From: Paenibacillus sambharensis
GTDB lineage: Bacteria > Bacillota > Bacilli > Paenibacillales > Paenibacillaceae
Length of the DNA: 64,000 bases
Reading direction: 5' to 3'
NCBI RefSeq assembly: GCF_003233845.1
Contig: NZ_QKRB01000046.1
Span: forward strand, 1-64,000
The notes under the pieces are model-generated. The model saw nothing but the letters and a program-made list of their open reading frames with translations, was not told the origin of the DNA and did not search any database. Position numbers and translations under genes: made by a program. This document shows, one piece after another, positions 26,755-36,713 of the stretch (within the stretch, counting starts at the first letter, position 1; each line of letters begins with the position of its first letter).

Positions 26755-26784
26755 ACTTTAGCAGAAGCGTGCCTGAATCGTCAA
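26755..26784 (-). promoter_or_regulatory. SigA-type promoter of the sulfate transport operon
   Basis: Minus strand TTGACG, 18 bases, TAAAGT, upstream of cysT. Confidence 0.55.
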
Positions 26785-26998
26785 TCCTTAAATAAGATTT
26801 ATTGATGAGATACTTAAAGTATAGTAATGAGACAAGCAAAGGGTGCATATTTGCGGTAAAGTCTCTATGATTTGTGCGTCTGGAAGATCAAGATTTGTTC
26901 ACAAATACCGATTTGCACGCAACAAAAATAAAGGACTGCGAGAGTTCCCCCCCACAATCCTCTTCATTATGAAAGACTTCAGCCTATAGGTTCTCGCC

Positions 26999-27370
26999 TC
27001 ACTGTACCCGTCCTCTGCGGGCCGGCTCTGCTTCGGCCGCAACCACAAACCCAAAATACAAGGCAATCGCGCCAGTCAGGAAATGCAGCACATGATCGGG
27101 CAGGTCTCCATGCAGCATACCGAACAGACTGCCGGTGAAGACTCCCAGCACAGCAAGTGCCAGATAGAACACCCCAATGACCTGAGAAAACCGAAGGCTG
27201 TACCCTTCATGAGAGGCTGCCAGCAGACCTAATACGCCGACAACCAGATACATAATACGATGTACCATATCCAGCTGCAGCAGGCCGAGCAGCCTAGGAC
27301 TAATAAAGCCGGTTAAACTAAGCAGCAGGAACACAAGCCCTGTCAAAGCGGAAAAACGTCTCACTGCCAT
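26999..27370 (-). CDS. DUF4383 family membrane protein
   Basis: A 123-residue protein with four hydrophobic helices and short loops. It has the pattern of DUF4383: a small residue-rich first helix, HRIMYLVVGVLGLLAA in the second, and HVLHFLTGAIALYFGFVV in the fourth. The function of the family is unknown. It is a single gene upstream of the sulfate operon on the same strand, separated by about 300 AT-rich bases with a run of seven C at 26947-26953. Confidence 0.75.
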   Translation of the reverse strand: MAVRRFSALTGLVFLLLSLTGFISPRLLGLLQLDMVHRIMYLVVGVLGLLAASHEGYSLRFSQVIGVFYLALAVLGVFTGSLFGMLHGDLPDHVLHFLTGAIALYFGFVVAAEAEPARRGRVQ

Positions 27371-27508
27371 CGGATTCCCCCCGTCACGATAGGTCCGGCT
27401 CGCCTATTCAGCGGCGCGTACGGCGCCAAGCAGCCGGCAGAGGGAGGCTCGCCTCCCTTCTTATGACACTATGCATGTACGATCGGAAAAATGACCACGC
27501 CCGGCTGC

Positions 27509-28141
27509 TTACTCGCCTTCAATAAAATAACGGCTCTCACCCAGCGTGATTACCGCCTGCCCTTGAGTCAGATCGGTAATCCAGTTCACGAATCTCTCCG
27601 CCTCGGGCTCCTTCGGCAGACAGGTGACCGTCACCTTGTCGGTGAAATCGGTCCCGCCCACCCGGATTTGCCTGCCGTGCAGCTCGTTCTCGATTTTGCC
27701 ATACCAGGTGTAGTCGACTTCGACAAACACTTCCCGGTGCAGCACCTTGATAATCGCTTCGGCAGCTTCAATGCCCGCTACCGCGCCGTCGGTATAAGCC
27801 CGGATCAGACCGCCAGCTCCGAGCATAATACCACCGAAGTACCGGGTTACGACAATCACAACATCCTTCAGCCCCTGGTTGCGCATAACCTCCAGAATCG
27901 GCTTGCCGGCCGTGCCGCTGGGCTCTCCGTCATCCGACTGCTTCTGGATTTCATCGCGTTCCCCAACCATATAGGCTGAGCAGTTGTGCGTTGCATTCCA
28001 ATGCTTCTTCTTGATCTCTTCAATATAAGCAACTGCTTCCTCTTCACTGGCGACAGGCTTGGCGTGTCCGATGAACCGCGACTTCTTGATCACGATTTCC
28101 TTGCTGGCTTCCTGCCGCAGCGTCTTGTAACGCTCGAGCAT
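27509..28141 (-). CDS. YigZ/IMPACT family protein
   Basis: 210-residue protein of the UPF0029 family (Bacillus YvyE, E. coli YigZ). The N-terminal IMPACT domain has KKSRFIGHAKPV, HWNATHNCSAYMVG, DDGEPSGTAGKPIL and VTRYFGGIMLGAGGLIRAYTDG. The C-terminal half is a ferredoxin-like DUF1949 domain. The human relative modulates GCN2; the bacterial role is not settled, though a ribosome or RNA link is suspected. Confidence 0.92.
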   Translation of the reverse strand: MLERYKTLRQEASKEIVIKKSRFIGHAKPVASEEEAVAYIEEIKKKHWNATHNCSAYMVGERDEIQKQSDDGEPSGTAGKPILEVMRNQGLKDVVIVVTRYFGGIMLGAGGLIRAYTDGAVAGIEAAEAIIKVLHREVFVEVDYTWYGKIENELHGRQIRVGGTDFTDKVTVTCLPKEPEAERFVNWITDLTQGQAVITLGESRYFIEGE

Positions 28142-28158
28142 CCGGCGATCCGGCAGCA

Positions 28159-28175
28159 GCGCCTGTTACAGGCGC
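28159..28175. repeat. Perfect palindrome with the pgi stop codon as its loop
   Basis: GCGCCTG and CAGGCGC flank the TAA stop of pgi (minus strand). There is no T run, so it is not a classical terminator. Confidence 0.5.
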
Positions 28176-29515
28176 GCTTCCAGCTCTGCCTTCTCTTTCT
28201 CGAAGCCCGGCTTGCCGAGCAGCGCGAACATATTCTTCTTGTAAGCTTCAACGCCCGGCTGATCGAACGGATTCACGCCAAGCAGGTAACCGCTGATGCC
28301 GCAAGCCTTCTCGAAGAAATAAACCATGTATCCGAATGTGTAAGGACTCATATCCTTCAGGTTAACGATCAGGTTCGGCACGTTGCCGTCCGTATGTGCA
28401 AGCAGCGTACCCTGGAACGCCTTCTTGTTGACAAAATCCATCGTCTTGCCTTCGAGGAAGTTCAGCCCGTCCAGGTCGGCCGGATCATGCCCGATTTCGA
28501 TATGCTCGCTAACCTCATTCACCTGAATTACCGTTTCGAACAGGTTGCGTGCACCCTCCTGAATGAACTGGCCCATCGAATGCAGGTCAGTCGAGAAGTC
28601 GACGGAAGCCGGGTAGATGCCCTTGTAATCCTTGCCTTCGCTCTCACCGAACAGCTGCTTCCACCATTCGGATACGAAATGCAGGGACGGCTCATAGTTC
28701 ACCAGGATTTCAATCGCCTTGCCCTTGCGGTAGAGCGCGTTACGTACAGCCGCGTACTGATAGCTCTCGTTCTCGCTCAGATTCGGGTTGGCGTATTCCT
28801 TGGATGCATCAGCTGCGCCCTTCATCATTGCTTCGATGTCGATGCCGGCTGCTGCGATTGGCAGCAGGCCAACTGCAGTCAGAACGGAGTAGCGTCCGCC
28901 TACGTCATCCGGAATAACGAACGACTCGTAGCCTTCTTCGGTCGCCAGCTTTTTCAGTGCGCCCTTCTCGCGGTCGGTAGTTGCGTAGATACGCTTGCGC
29001 GCTTCTTCCTTGCCGTATTTCTTCTCCAGCTGCTCACGGAAAACACGGAAAGCAATCGCCGGCTCGGTCGTCGTGCCGGATTTGGAGATCACATTGATCG
29101 ACCAGTCGCGGCCTTCCAGCAGCTGCAGCAGATGCGTTACGTATGTAGAACTGATGTTGTTGCCTGCGAACAGCACTTGAGGCGTCTTGCGCTCGCCCTT
29201 CGGCAGCAGGTTATAGAAGGAATGGGACAGCATCTCGATTGCTGCTCTGGCACCAAGATAAGAGCCGCCAATACCGATGACAACCAGCACCTCGGAATCC
29301 GACTTGATCTTCTCCGCTGCCTTCTGGATCCTTGCAAATTCTTCTTTATCATAATTGGTCGGCAGGTCGATCCAGCCCAAGTAATCCGACCCGGCACCTG
29401 TGCCGTTGTGCAGCTGCTCATGCGCGAGCTTCACTGCATCCTTTAAATAGTCCACTTCATGCTGGCCTACGAAGGTCAGCGCTTTGCTGTAATCAAATGA
29501 AACGGTTTTTGCCAT
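28166..29515 (-). CDS. pgi: Glucose-6-phosphate isomerase
   Basis: Interconverts glucose 6-phosphate and fructose 6-phosphate in glycolysis and gluconeogenesis. Family blocks: [35 protein letters not shown] (phosphate loop), [18 protein letters not shown], the Glu/His region [14 protein letters not shown] and the final catalytic lysine near [18 protein letters not shown]. The length, 449 residues, is normal for Bacillota. AGGAGGAAGAG precedes the ATG. Confidence 0.97.
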   Translation of the reverse strand: MAKTVSFDYSKALTFVGQHEVDYLKDAVKLAHEQLHNGTGAGSDYLGWIDLPTNYDKEEFARIQKAAEKIKSDSEVLVVIGIGGSYLGARAAIEMLSHSFYNLLPKGERKTPQVLFAGNNISSTYVTHLLQLLEGRDWSINVISKSGTTTEPAIAFRVFREQLEKKYGKEEARKRIYATTDREKGALKKLATEEGYESFVIPDDVGGRYSVLTAVGLLPIAAAGIDIEAMMKGAADASKEYANPNLSENESYQYAAVRNALYRKGKAIEILVNYEPSLHFVSEWWKQLFGESEGKDYKGIYPASVDFSTDLHSMGQFIQEGARNLFETVIQVNEVSEHIEIGHDPADLDGLNFLEGKTMDFVNKKAFQGTLLAHTDGNVPNLIVNLKDMSPYTFGYMVYFFEKACGISGYLLGVNPFDQPGVEAYKKNMFALLGKPGFEKEKAELEARL

Positions 29516-29576
29516 GTTTTCTCTTCCTCCTACCGGATAATGTATAACAGATAGCTTGTCCTGAAGCTTTCATACC

Positions 29577-29596
29577 CACTGGGACGAAACACGTCC
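29577..29596. repeat. Small GC hairpin in the gap between pgi and the PilZ fusion gene
   Basis: GGGACG and CGTCCC surround a short A-rich loop about 60 bases upstream of pgi. It may be part of the pgi leader; the role is unknown. Confidence 0.3.
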
Positions 29597-29797
29597 CGAC
29601 AGTTACGGCCTAGCCTTAGAATACTGGATTTGAAGGCCAAACACAAGGAAACAGATCACACCTGCCTATAAAGAATTTTGAGTCCTGCTATCACGTTTTA
29701 TTATGTGAATCGGGCGGGCTCCAAGTAAGCTGGACTTGCCGCTCCGATGTGGTTACTATGAAGGTATAGATTAGGAGAGGCAAGGTGACGGTTAACT

Positions 29798-31069
29798 ATG
29801 CAGACTGTCGGATTTATTGGACTAGGAACGATGGGTGGCCCAATGGCGGAAAATCTTCTTCGGAAGGGGTATCAGGTAACCGTTTATAACCGTACCCCCG
29901 GCAAGTCGGATGAGCTTCTTGCGAGCGGTGCGAATGCAGCCCAATCTCCGCTGGAGGTTGCCAGAACCTGTGAATTGATCTTTACCATGATCAGCAACGA
30001 CCAGGCCATAGATGAGGTCTATTATGGCAGCGAGGGCATTCTGAACGGATTGCAGCCGGACACCATCGTTGTAGACAGCAGCACAATCTCGCCGGCCCTG
30101 GCCCGGAGGCTCGCTGCGGATATCGCGGAGAAGCACGCAGATTTCCTCGATGCGCCGGTAACCGGAAGCAAGCCCGCAGCCATTGATGGCACCCTTGTTT
30201 TCATGGTAGGCGGTGACAAGGAAATCGTCAGAAGGGTCGAACCAGCCTTTCTCAGTATGGGACGCGAAGTCATCTATATGGGATCTTCGGGGAGCGGTGC
30301 TACTGCCAAGCTTGCCCACAACACGATCGTCGGCATCAATGCGGCCGGCTTAATTGAAGGCATGGCTATCGCCGCCAAAGGCGGGATCAACGGCGATTCC
30401 TTCCTGAGACTCGTTCAGTCCGGCGGCGCCGCCAGCAAGCAGGCAGATCTGAAGGGCCGCAAGATTCTGGAGCATGATTTTTCCGTACAATTCTCACTCG
30501 CTCTCATGCTTAAGGATCTAAAGCTGTCTTCTGTACTGACCGATACGCTTGGCGTTTCGACACCAATGCTTGAAGCTTCGAAGAGCCTCTTCCAGCTTGG
30601 GCAGTCCGCTGGCCACGGTGAGCTGGACTTAGCCGCCCTTGCCTACTGTTACGAAGAATGGATCGGCAGACGAATTGGCGGGGAGGAGCAAGATTCCGGG
30701 GAGTCACAACCTCCGCAAGGCGGGGAACGGCGTCGTAAAGCCCGGCTGTCGCTGGACATTCCGCTTATGATGTCTGTCTATCAGTGGGAACAGGAAGGCG
30801 CATTCTCCGGACAATCCATAGTGGGCTCGCTGCGCGATCTGTCTGAAGGAGGTCTGCAGGTTGCCACCACCTATCCGCTCGAGATGGATATGTTCGTCGT
30901 CATTCACTTCCAGAACGATGCCAACCTGCCCCCGATAACAGCCCGGATTATCCGGATCGAACAGCATGACGATCTCTTCTACTATGGCTGTATGCTGTCC
31001 GGTATTCCGCTGTATCAGAGACAGCAGCTGGAGCAGTATATTGACCGTAAGCTGGCTGAGAAGAACTGA
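29798..31069 (+). CDS. Beta-hydroxyacid dehydrogenase fused to a C-terminal PilZ domain
   Basis: Residues 1-290 form a full 3-hydroxyisobutyrate dehydrogenase-type enzyme: dinucleotide motif GLGTMG (8-13), NRT after the second strand, substrate site DAPVTGSK (118-125), and the catalytic block ATAKLAHNT with Lys171 and Asn175. A linker of about 20 Gln/Gly/Glu-rich residues leads to a PilZ domain (about 308-415) with both c-di-GMP motifs, RxxxR (Arg312 and Arg316) and DxSxxG (DLSEGG, 347-352). The whole is one uninterrupted frame ended by a strong terminator. It acts in the cytoplasm, probably with NAD(P). A Shine-Dalgarno-like GGGGAGGAG at 30680-30688 lies at the domain junction and may be a relic of two former genes. 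Substrate unknown. Confidence 0.9.
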   Translation: MQTVGFIGLGTMGGPMAENLLRKGYQVTVYNRTPGKSDELLASGANAAQSPLEVARTCELIFTMISNDQAIDEVYYGSEGILNGLQPDTIVVDSSTISPALARRLAADIAEKHADFLDAPVTGSKPAAIDGTLVFMVGGDKEIVRRVEPAFLSMGREVIYMGSSGSGATAKLAHNTIVGINAAGLIEGMAIAAKGGINGDSFLRLVQSGGAASKQADLKGRKILEHDFSVQFSLALMLKDLKLSSVLTDTLGVSTPMLEASKSLFQLGQSAGHGELDLAALAYCYEEWIGRRIGGEEQDSGESQPPQGGERRRKARLSLDIPLMMSVYQWEQEGAFSGQSIVGSLRDLSEGGLQVATTYPLEMDMFVVIHFQNDANLPPITARIIRIEQHDDLFYYGCMLSGIPLYQRQQLEQYIDRKLAEKN

Positions 31070-31110
31070 TCGCTGTCACGGCTGCTGACTCATTTATCCG
31101 GTATCTGCAA

Positions 31111-31166
31111 AAGACCAAGGACCGTCCATCACTCCCTTACGGGAGCTGTGGACGGTCCTTGGTCTT
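31111..31166. terminator. Bidirectional terminator with an 18-bp perfect stem
   Basis: AAGACCAAGGACCGTCCA pairs exactly with its complement, and an inner CTCCC/GGGAG stem extends it. It serves the PilZ fusion gene and ppnP. Confidence 0.9.
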
Positions 31167-31214
31167 CTTACATAAGTTGAGAAAAGCTCAACAGCCCTTC
31201 TCAGCCATAACAGC

Positions 31215-31532
31215 TTACTCTGCCAGGTATGAGCAGCAGTAATCGGTTACCGATTCAACCTGCAGCTTGAACTTGGAATTGCCGGGAACGATAAATTCAC
31301 CTTCACCATTGATATGAAGCCACTCGCTGGCATCGGGAAGCAGTACCTTAAGCTCTCCTGCCATGATCTCCATAATTTCCTTGGCATCGGTGCCAAACTC
31401 GTATTCGCCTGGCATCATGATACCGAGCGTCTTCTTCGTGCCGTCCGGGAACAGAACGGTACGGCTGGTCACTTTGCCGTCAAAGTAGACGTTTGCCTGC
31501 TTTACGACAGTTACATGTTCGAATTGAGTCAT
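31215..31532 (-). CDS. ppnP: Pyrimidine/purine nucleoside phosphorylase
   Basis: Small cupin-fold phosphorylase of the PpnP (YaiE, DUF1255) family, which splits several nucleosides with phosphate. The 105 residues contain the family blocks [40 protein letters not shown] and [13 protein letters not shown]. It is a single gene bounded by terminators on both sides. The family assignment is clear; the activity is by homology. Confidence 0.9.
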   Translation of the reverse strand: MTQFEHVTVVKQANVYFDGKVTSRTVLFPDGTKKTLGIMMPGEYEFGTDAKEIMEIMAGELKVLLPDASEWLHINGEGEFIVPGNSKFKLQVESVTDYCCSYLAE

Positions 31533-31561
31533 GATTCATCTATCCCCTTCTCCTTGTAGTG

Positions 31562-31589
31562 AAAAAGGACCGCGGATTTCCCGCGGTCC
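31562..31589 (-). terminator. Terminator after tkt
   Basis: GGACCGCGG with CCGCGGTCC, followed on the minus strand by five T. Confidence 0.85.
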
Positions 31590-31654
31590 CTTCTTCCTGC
31601 GGCAGCCTGCCGCCTTCGGACACAAGCCGCCGCCTATAGCAAACGTGAGACGTG

Positions 31655-33673
31655 TTACAGCAGAGCCTTCACTTTGCTTACAACGTTCTCAACCGTAAAG
31701 CCGTATTCCTTGATGACACGGTCGCCAGGAGCGGAAGCGCCGAATCTGTCGATCGCGAGCACATCGCCCTTGTCGCCGACATAACGGTGCCATCCGAACG
31801 GATGAGCCATCTCGATAGCCAGACGTGCCGGTACATCCGGAAGAATAACCGAATCCTTGTACGCCTTGTCCTGCTTCTCGAACAAATCCCAGCTCGGCAT
31901 GCTGACTACGCGCACTTCGATGCCTTCTTCAGCCAGTGCCTTCTGTGCTGCAACAGCCAGCTGAACCTCAGAGCCGGTTGCCAGAAGCTGAGCCTGCGGC
32001 TTGCCGTTCTTCGCATCGGATACGACATAAGCGCCGCGCTCGATACCGGAGACAGCATGATCTGCTGTACCAGGCAGGATCGGCAGGTTCTGACGGGTCA
32101 GAACAAGCGCTACCGGGTTGTCCTTGTTCGCTACCGCATAACGCCATGCAGCAGATGTTTCGTTGCCGTCAGCCGGACGGATTACCGTCAGACCAGGAAT
32201 GATGCGAATCGAAGCCAGCTGCTCAATCGGCTCATGTGTAGGACCGTCTTCGCCGACAGCGATACTGTCATGCGTCAGCACGTACACAACTGGAAGCTTC
32301 ATCAGCGCAGCAAGACGAATCGCCGGACGCAGATAGTCGGTGAATACGAAGAATGTACCGCCGAATACTTTCACGCCGCCATGAAGCATCATGCCGTTCA
32401 TAGCTGCTGCCATACCGAACTCACGAACACCGAAGTAAATGTTGCGGCCTTCGTAGCTGCCCGGCTTGAAGTTGGTCAGGCCGTTCAGATGAGTCATAGT
32501 GGAGCTCTCCAGGTCAGCGGAGCCGCCAAGCAGGTTAGGCACGTTAGGTGCCAGACCGTTCAGGGCGTTGCCGGATGCAACACGCGTGGACAGCGCCTTG
32601 TCTTCTGCCGCATACTTCGGCAGGTCCTTGTCCCAGCCTTCAGGTAGCTCGCCGTTAACGGCTGCTTCGAATTGAGCCGCAAGCTGCGGATGCGCCTGCT
32701 TGTACTCTGCAACCAGCTTGTCCCAAGCAGCATTAGCTTCAGCGCCTTTGGACTTCACATCAGCGAAATGAGCGCGCACTTCGTCCGGCACGTGGAACTG
32801 TGCATCCTCCGGCCAGCCATACGCCTGCTTCGTCAGCTTCGTCTCATCCGGACCAAGCGGCGAACCGTGAGTACCGCCGTGGCCGCCCTTGCCGCCTTTG
32901 TTCGGGCTGCCGTAGCCGATAACGGTCTTCACTTCGATCAGGGTAGGCTTGTCCGTTTCCTTCTGTGCCTTCTCGATCGCTTTCGACAGCGCGCCCAGAT
33001 CATTGCCGTCTTCAACACGGAGCACCTGCCAGCCATAGGCTTCGAAGCGCTTCTCAACATTCTCGGAGAACGACAGGTTCAGTTCGCCGTCAAGCGAGAT
33101 ATCGTTCGAATCATACAGTACAACCAGCTTGCCAAGCTTCAGATGACCAGCGAGGGAGGCCGCTTCACTTGAGATGCCCTCCATGAGGTCGCCGTCGCCG
33201 CAGATGGAATACGTGTAGTGATCGATAACATTGAATTTATCTTTATTATAAGTAGCCGCGAGATGGGCTTCTGCCATGGCCATACCTACTGCCATTGCAA
33301 TGCCTTGGCCCAGCGGGCCGGTTGTCGCGTCGACGCCTGCCGTATGTCCGAATTCCGGATGGCCTGGCGTTAAGGAATCCCATTGACGGAAATTCTGGAT
33401 TTCTTCCATCGGGAGATCATATCCGCTGAGGTGCAGCAGGCTGTACAACAGCATGGAGCCGTGTCCGGCGGAAAGCACGAACCGGTCACGGTTGATCCAG
33501 CTTGGATTAGCAGGATTATGGTTCATGGTGCTGGCAAAAAGCTGATAACCCATCGGGGCAGAGCCCATCGGCATACCAGGATGTCCGGATTTAGCCTTCT
33601 CGATTGCATCAATAGCAAGTGTGCGAATCGTGTCGATCGAAAGCTGGTCGATAGACTTGTTCTTGACTGTCAT
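31655..33673 (-). CDS. tkt: Transketolase
   Basis: Thiamine-diphosphate enzyme of the pentose phosphate pathway moving two-carbon units between sugar phosphates. Blocks: the TPP motif [14 protein letters not shown] running to [28 protein letters not shown] at the N-terminus; [15 protein letters not shown] with the catalytic Glu; and [20 protein letters not shown]. The length (672 residues) is standard. GGGAGG precedes the ATG. It is monocistronic with its own terminator. Confidence 0.97.
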   Translation of the reverse strand: MTVKNKSIDQLSIDTIRTLAIDAIEKAKSGHPGMPMGSAPMGYQLFASTMNHNPANPSWINRDRFVLSAGHGSMLLYSLLHLSGYDLPMEEIQNFRQWDSLTPGHPEFGHTAGVDATTGPLGQGIAMAVGMAMAEAHLAATYNKDKFNVIDHYTYSICGDGDLMEGISSEAASLAGHLKLGKLVVLYDSNDISLDGELNLSFSENVEKRFEAYGWQVLRVEDGNDLGALSKAIEKAQKETDKPTLIEVKTVIGYGSPNKGGKGGHGGTHGSPLGPDETKLTKQAYGWPEDAQFHVPDEVRAHFADVKSKGAEANAAWDKLVAEYKQAHPQLAAQFEAAVNGELPEGWDKDLPKYAAEDKALSTRVASGNALNGLAPNVPNLLGGSADLESSTMTHLNGLTNFKPGSYEGRNIYFGVREFGMAAAMNGMMLHGGVKVFGGTFFVFTDYLRPAIRLAALMKLPVVYVLTHDSIAVGEDGPTHEPIEQLASIRIIPGLTVIRPADGNETSAAWRYAVANKDNPVALVLTRQNLPILPGTADHAVSGIERGAYVVSDAKNGKPQAQLLATGSEVQLAVAAQKALAEEGIEVRVVSMPSWDLFEKQDKAYKDSVILPDVPARLAIEMAHPFGWHRYVGDKGDVLAIDRFGASAPGDRVIKEYGFTVENVVSKVKALL

Positions 33674-33824
33674 TGCATGTTTCCTCCCATTCCTGTTCTA
33701 GTGAGCCGGAATAAAGTCCTATCCAGAGCTTCAATTGGCTTTGAATATTGTACCATTAGCGCTTCAGGTTTTCCATAGGTGACGTAATAACGCGGTAAAG
33801 CGAAGAGAGCTGCCGGTCAGGCAG

Positions 33825-34727
33825 CTAGCTGAACACAACCGTCTTATTCTGATGCACGAGGACGCGGTCCTCGATATGCCACTTGACCGCGCGAGCCAGA
33901 ACGACCCGCTCAATTGTGCGGCCGATCCGCTTCAGCTCGGTGACATCATCGCGGTGGCTGACACGCTGTACGTCCTGCTCGATGATCGGACCGCCGTCCA
34001 GCTCCTCTGTCACATAATGAGCGGTTGCGCCGATAATTTTCACGCCGCGCTTATAAGCCTGCGCATACGGCTTGCCGCCGACGAAGGCCGGCAGGAAGGA
34101 GTGGTGAATGTTGATAATCCGGTTCGGATAATATTCGATAAATTTAGGCGTAATGATCTGCATATAGCGTGCAAGCACGATCAGGTCAGCCTTGTCGGCC
34201 ACCGCCTCCAGCTGCTGGCGCTCGGCTTCTTCCTTCGTATCCGGCGTTACCGGAATATGGTGGTACGTGATGCCGAACGACTCCACCAGCTCGCGCATAT
34301 CCGGATGGTTGCTGATTACCATTGCAATGTCAGCATCAAGATCGCCCGCCTGCCACTGCCACAGCAGCTCCAGCAGACAATGATCCTCCTTCGAAACGAA
34401 GATCGCAAGACGCTTCTTCCGGGCGGCCCGGAACGTCAGCCACTTCATATCGAAGCGGTCAGCAACGCGGGCAAAATCCTCCTGCAGCTGCGGCAGCTGC
34501 TTCGGCAGATCGTTTAGGTCAAACTCAAAGCGGATGAAGAACATGCCGCCCTCCGGGTCCATCGTATATTGATCGGACTGGACAATATTCGCTCCATGCT
34601 CATATAGAAACTGCGACACCGCAGCCACTATGCCCGGACGGTCCGGACAGGAGATCAGCATCCGGGCGCGGTTCTCATTGTTCGCACGGCGTGCCGACTG
34701 CTGCGGCTGGTATGTATTCTGCTGCAT
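33825..34727 (-). CDS. purU: Formyltetrahydrofolate deformylase
   Basis: Hydrolyses 10-formyltetrahydrofolate to formate and tetrahydrofolate, balancing the one-carbon pool. An N-terminal ACT domain (ISCPDRPGIVAAVSQFLYEHGANI) follows about 20 polar residues. The formyltransferase-like catalytic domain has INIHHSFLPAFVGGKPY and GATAHYVTEELDGGPIIEQD with the His and Asp of the active site. A small hairpin, AGCTGCC/GGCAGCT at 33808-33826, overlaps the stop codon. It is monocistronic. Confidence 0.95.
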   Translation of the reverse strand: MQQNTYQPQQSARRANNENRARMLISCPDRPGIVAAVSQFLYEHGANIVQSDQYTMDPEGGMFFIRFEFDLNDLPKQLPQLQEDFARVADRFDMKWLTFRAARKKRLAIFVSKEDHCLLELLWQWQAGDLDADIAMVISNHPDMRELVESFGITYHHIPVTPDTKEEAERQQLEAVADKADLIVLARYMQIITPKFIEYYPNRIINIHHSFLPAFVGGKPYAQAYKRGVKIIGATAHYVTEELDGGPIIEQDVQRVSHRDDVTELKRIGRTIERVVLARAVKWHIEDRVLVHQNKTVVFS

Positions 34728-34930
34728 AACGGTATAATCTTCCTTCCCTTGGTTATGTATGTAAGCAGAATGCAGAAGGCAGACTCTGCGGGTCGAGCTA
34801 TGGCTCTATGTCCAACTGCCGCTGTTCCTGCCTTGCTGCCCTCCGCCTGCCATTATAGTGCCGGAAACGCCTGGCATAGCGCACTTCCGTATAATTTCAT
34901 GACCTTATTCTGGCCGATTATTCTAGCCGA

Positions 34931-36061
34931 TTAAGCATTTACAAGCAGTTCCTTGCCTGCAAACCAAGCCGTTAAGCGCTGGTTGACAGCTTCCTCGCTG
35001 AGCTCTTCAGGGAGCACACGATTTTCCATGACGAGGTCATACAGTCGGTCCATTGGCTCACGGGGGTCGGCTTTCTTCGCCTTGGCGTCATTCTTAAGCG
35101 TGTCCCACACCGACAGCACATACGTCCGGTAGTCGATCTCTTCCTTCTCGAAGAAATAATGCAGACGCTCCACATGGTCGAAGAATGTCTCGCCAAACCG
35201 CTCCATCGCATCTCCGCGCAGCAGTGCAATCTCAGCCTCGTACATCGGTCTTGTGGTCTTGTCCTCCTTGCCGATCCAAGGCGTCTCAAGAATGAACGGC
35301 TTGCCTGCAAGCAGTTCATGGTTCACAATCCGCTTAATTGTATCATGGCCAATATAGCCAGCTCCGATCGGCGCGTGGCGGTCCTTCTTGGCCCCCGAAG
35401 GATTCTTCGAGTCATTGATATGAACTACTGCAACGCGGTCCAGACCGACAATCTTATCGAAGCTTGCCAGTACGCCGTCGAGGTCGCCTACAAGATCGTA
35501 TCCCGCATCATGCATGTGACATGTGTCCATACAGATCGTCAACCGGTCATTGCGGCTGACCTTCTCAATAATGGCGGCAAGCTCCTCGAACGAGCGTCCG
35601 ACCTCGGTACCTTTGCCCGCCATGGTCTCTAGCGCGATATTAACATCACAATCCTTCGTCGCTTCCAGCACTTCGTTCAGTCCCTCAGCGATCCGGGCAA
35701 TGCCGTATTCCGCATCCTTGTCCGTATAGGCGCCAGGGTGCAGAACAATATTCTTCACACCAATCTGCTCTGTGCGGCGCATTTCTTCCTGCAGGAACCG
35801 GACCGCGAGCTCGAAGGTATCTTCCTTATACGAGCCCAGATTAATAATGTAAGGCGCATGAACGACGATCTCGCCGATTCCATGGGCTTTCATTACTTCC
35901 TTGCCCTCTTCAATATATAGGCTTTCAATCGGCTTGCGCCGAGTATTCTGCGGTGCTCCCGTATAGATCATGAAAGAGCTTGAGCCGTACGATACCGCCT
36001 CCTGTGCGGCAGTCAGAAGCCCCTTGTCCGAGAATGAAACATGAGATCCTATTTTTAACAT
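34931..36061 (-). CDS. nfo: Endonuclease IV (apurinic/apyrimidinic) with C-terminal extension
   Basis: Zinc-dependent AP endonuclease of base excision repair. The TIM-barrel motifs are present: [14 protein letters not shown] at the start, [57 protein letters not shown] and ILETPW. The usual enzyme ends near residue 285; here roughly 85 charged, helical residues follow (from about [14 protein letters not shown] to the end). ATG 36061 is behind AAAGGAG; a longer frame to 36097 adds residues not seen in the family. Confidence 0.93.
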   Translation of the reverse strand: MLKIGSHVSFSDKGLLTAAQEAVSYGSSSFMIYTGAPQNTRRKPIESLYIEEGKEVMKAHGIGEIVVHAPYIINLGSYKEDTFELAVRFLQEEMRRTEQIGVKNIVLHPGAYTDKDAEYGIARIAEGLNEVLEATKDCDVNIALETMAGKGTEVGRSFEELAAIIEKVSRNDRLTICMDTCHMHDAGYDLVGDLDGVLASFDKIVGLDRVAVVHINDSKNPSGAKKDRHAPIGAGYIGHDTIKRIVNHELLAGKPFILETPWIGKEDKTTRPMYEAEIALLRGDAMERFGETFFDHVERLHYFFEKEEIDYRTYVLSVWDTLKNDAKAKKADPREPMDRLYDLVMENRVLPEELSEEAVNQRLTAWFAGKELLVNA

Positions 36062-36171
36062 GCGGCTACCCGCTCCTTTCGGCATCCAGACATACATCAG
36101 TCCTTATTTTACAGGGTATATCGAAATAAATCTAGGAATAAGGTATAATTCAGGATGAGGTGAAGGTAAAG

Positions 36172-36609
36172 ATGGATTGGACATCCAACTGGTTTATGTA
36201 TTTTATCCTCTTCTGGGCGGTTGTGATGGTCGTCTTCATGTCGATCGGCGGCTTCTTCATGTTCCGCAAGTTCCTGAAGGTGCTTCCGATGCGCGATGGC
36301 AAATCCAAGCTCGACTGGCAGAACTATTGGGTGGAACGCAGCCGGCCGATGTGGACGGATGAATCGAAGCAGTTCCTGGACGTGCTGGTATCACCTGTAC
36401 CCGGACCGTTCCGCGATATTGCCAAACATTCAATTGCCGCTAAGATCGGTCAGGTCGCCATTGAGAGCGGTGCTTCTTCCGTAACAAGAGATCACTGCAT
36501 AGAAGGATACATCCGGGCTACCCCGGCACGCGACTACAGGAGCCTGGTCTCATTTTTGGATAAGAAAGGCATTGACTACACACCCTACAAGCATCTGATA
36601 AACAAGTAA
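36172..36609 (+). CDS. DUF2621 family membrane protein (YneK type)
   Basis: About 145 residues. One N-terminal membrane helix (FMYFILFWAVVMVVFMSIGGFF) precedes a cytoplasmic domain starting MFRKFLKVLPMRDGKSKLDW, with WTDESKQFLDVLVSPVPGPFRD and an RDHCIEGYIRATPARD block. It matches the Bacillus YneK family, of unknown function. The start at ATG 36172 suits GAGGTG/AAGG upstream; a GTG at 36160 is also in frame. A terminator follows. Confidence 0.85.
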   Translation: MDWTSNWFMYFILFWAVVMVVFMSIGGFFMFRKFLKVLPMRDGKSKLDWQNYWVERSRPMWTDESKQFLDVLVSPVPGPFRDIAKHSIAAKIGQVAIESGASSVTRDHCIEGYIRATPARDYRSLVSFLDKKGIDYTPYKHLINK

Positions 36610-36611
36610 CG

Positions 36612-36635
36612 AGCCGCCGGCAAGGGCGGCTTTTT
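36612..36635 (+). terminator. Terminator after the DUF2621 gene
   Basis: AGCCGCC and GGCGGCT around a short loop, then five T. Confidence 0.85.
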
Positions 36636-36713
36636 GCATCTCCTGTTTCGATTGACCCTTAACCTTAAGGGGTATAAAGTCTCTAAAGATAGATACAGGG
36701 AGGAGATTGCAGT

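Noticed and set aside
26661-26998. SAM (S-box) riboswitch or T-box before the sulfate operon
   Set aside because: I looked for the conserved core and an anti-terminator hairpin on the minus strand and saw neither.
27986-29446. Long plus-strand frame (486 codons) opposite pgi
   Set aside because: It is the antisense shadow of pgi. Its residue pattern follows the opposite codons and shows no family or Shine-Dalgarno.
29798-31069. That the dehydrogenase-PilZ fusion is only a sequencing frameshift artefact
   Set aside because: There is no frame change: both domains are in one frame with a long plausible linker. A missed stop codon by base error cannot be excluded but is less likely.
31652-32647. 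Long plus-strand frame opposite tkt
   Set aside because: Antisense shadow of transketolase, whose family motifs are unmistakable.
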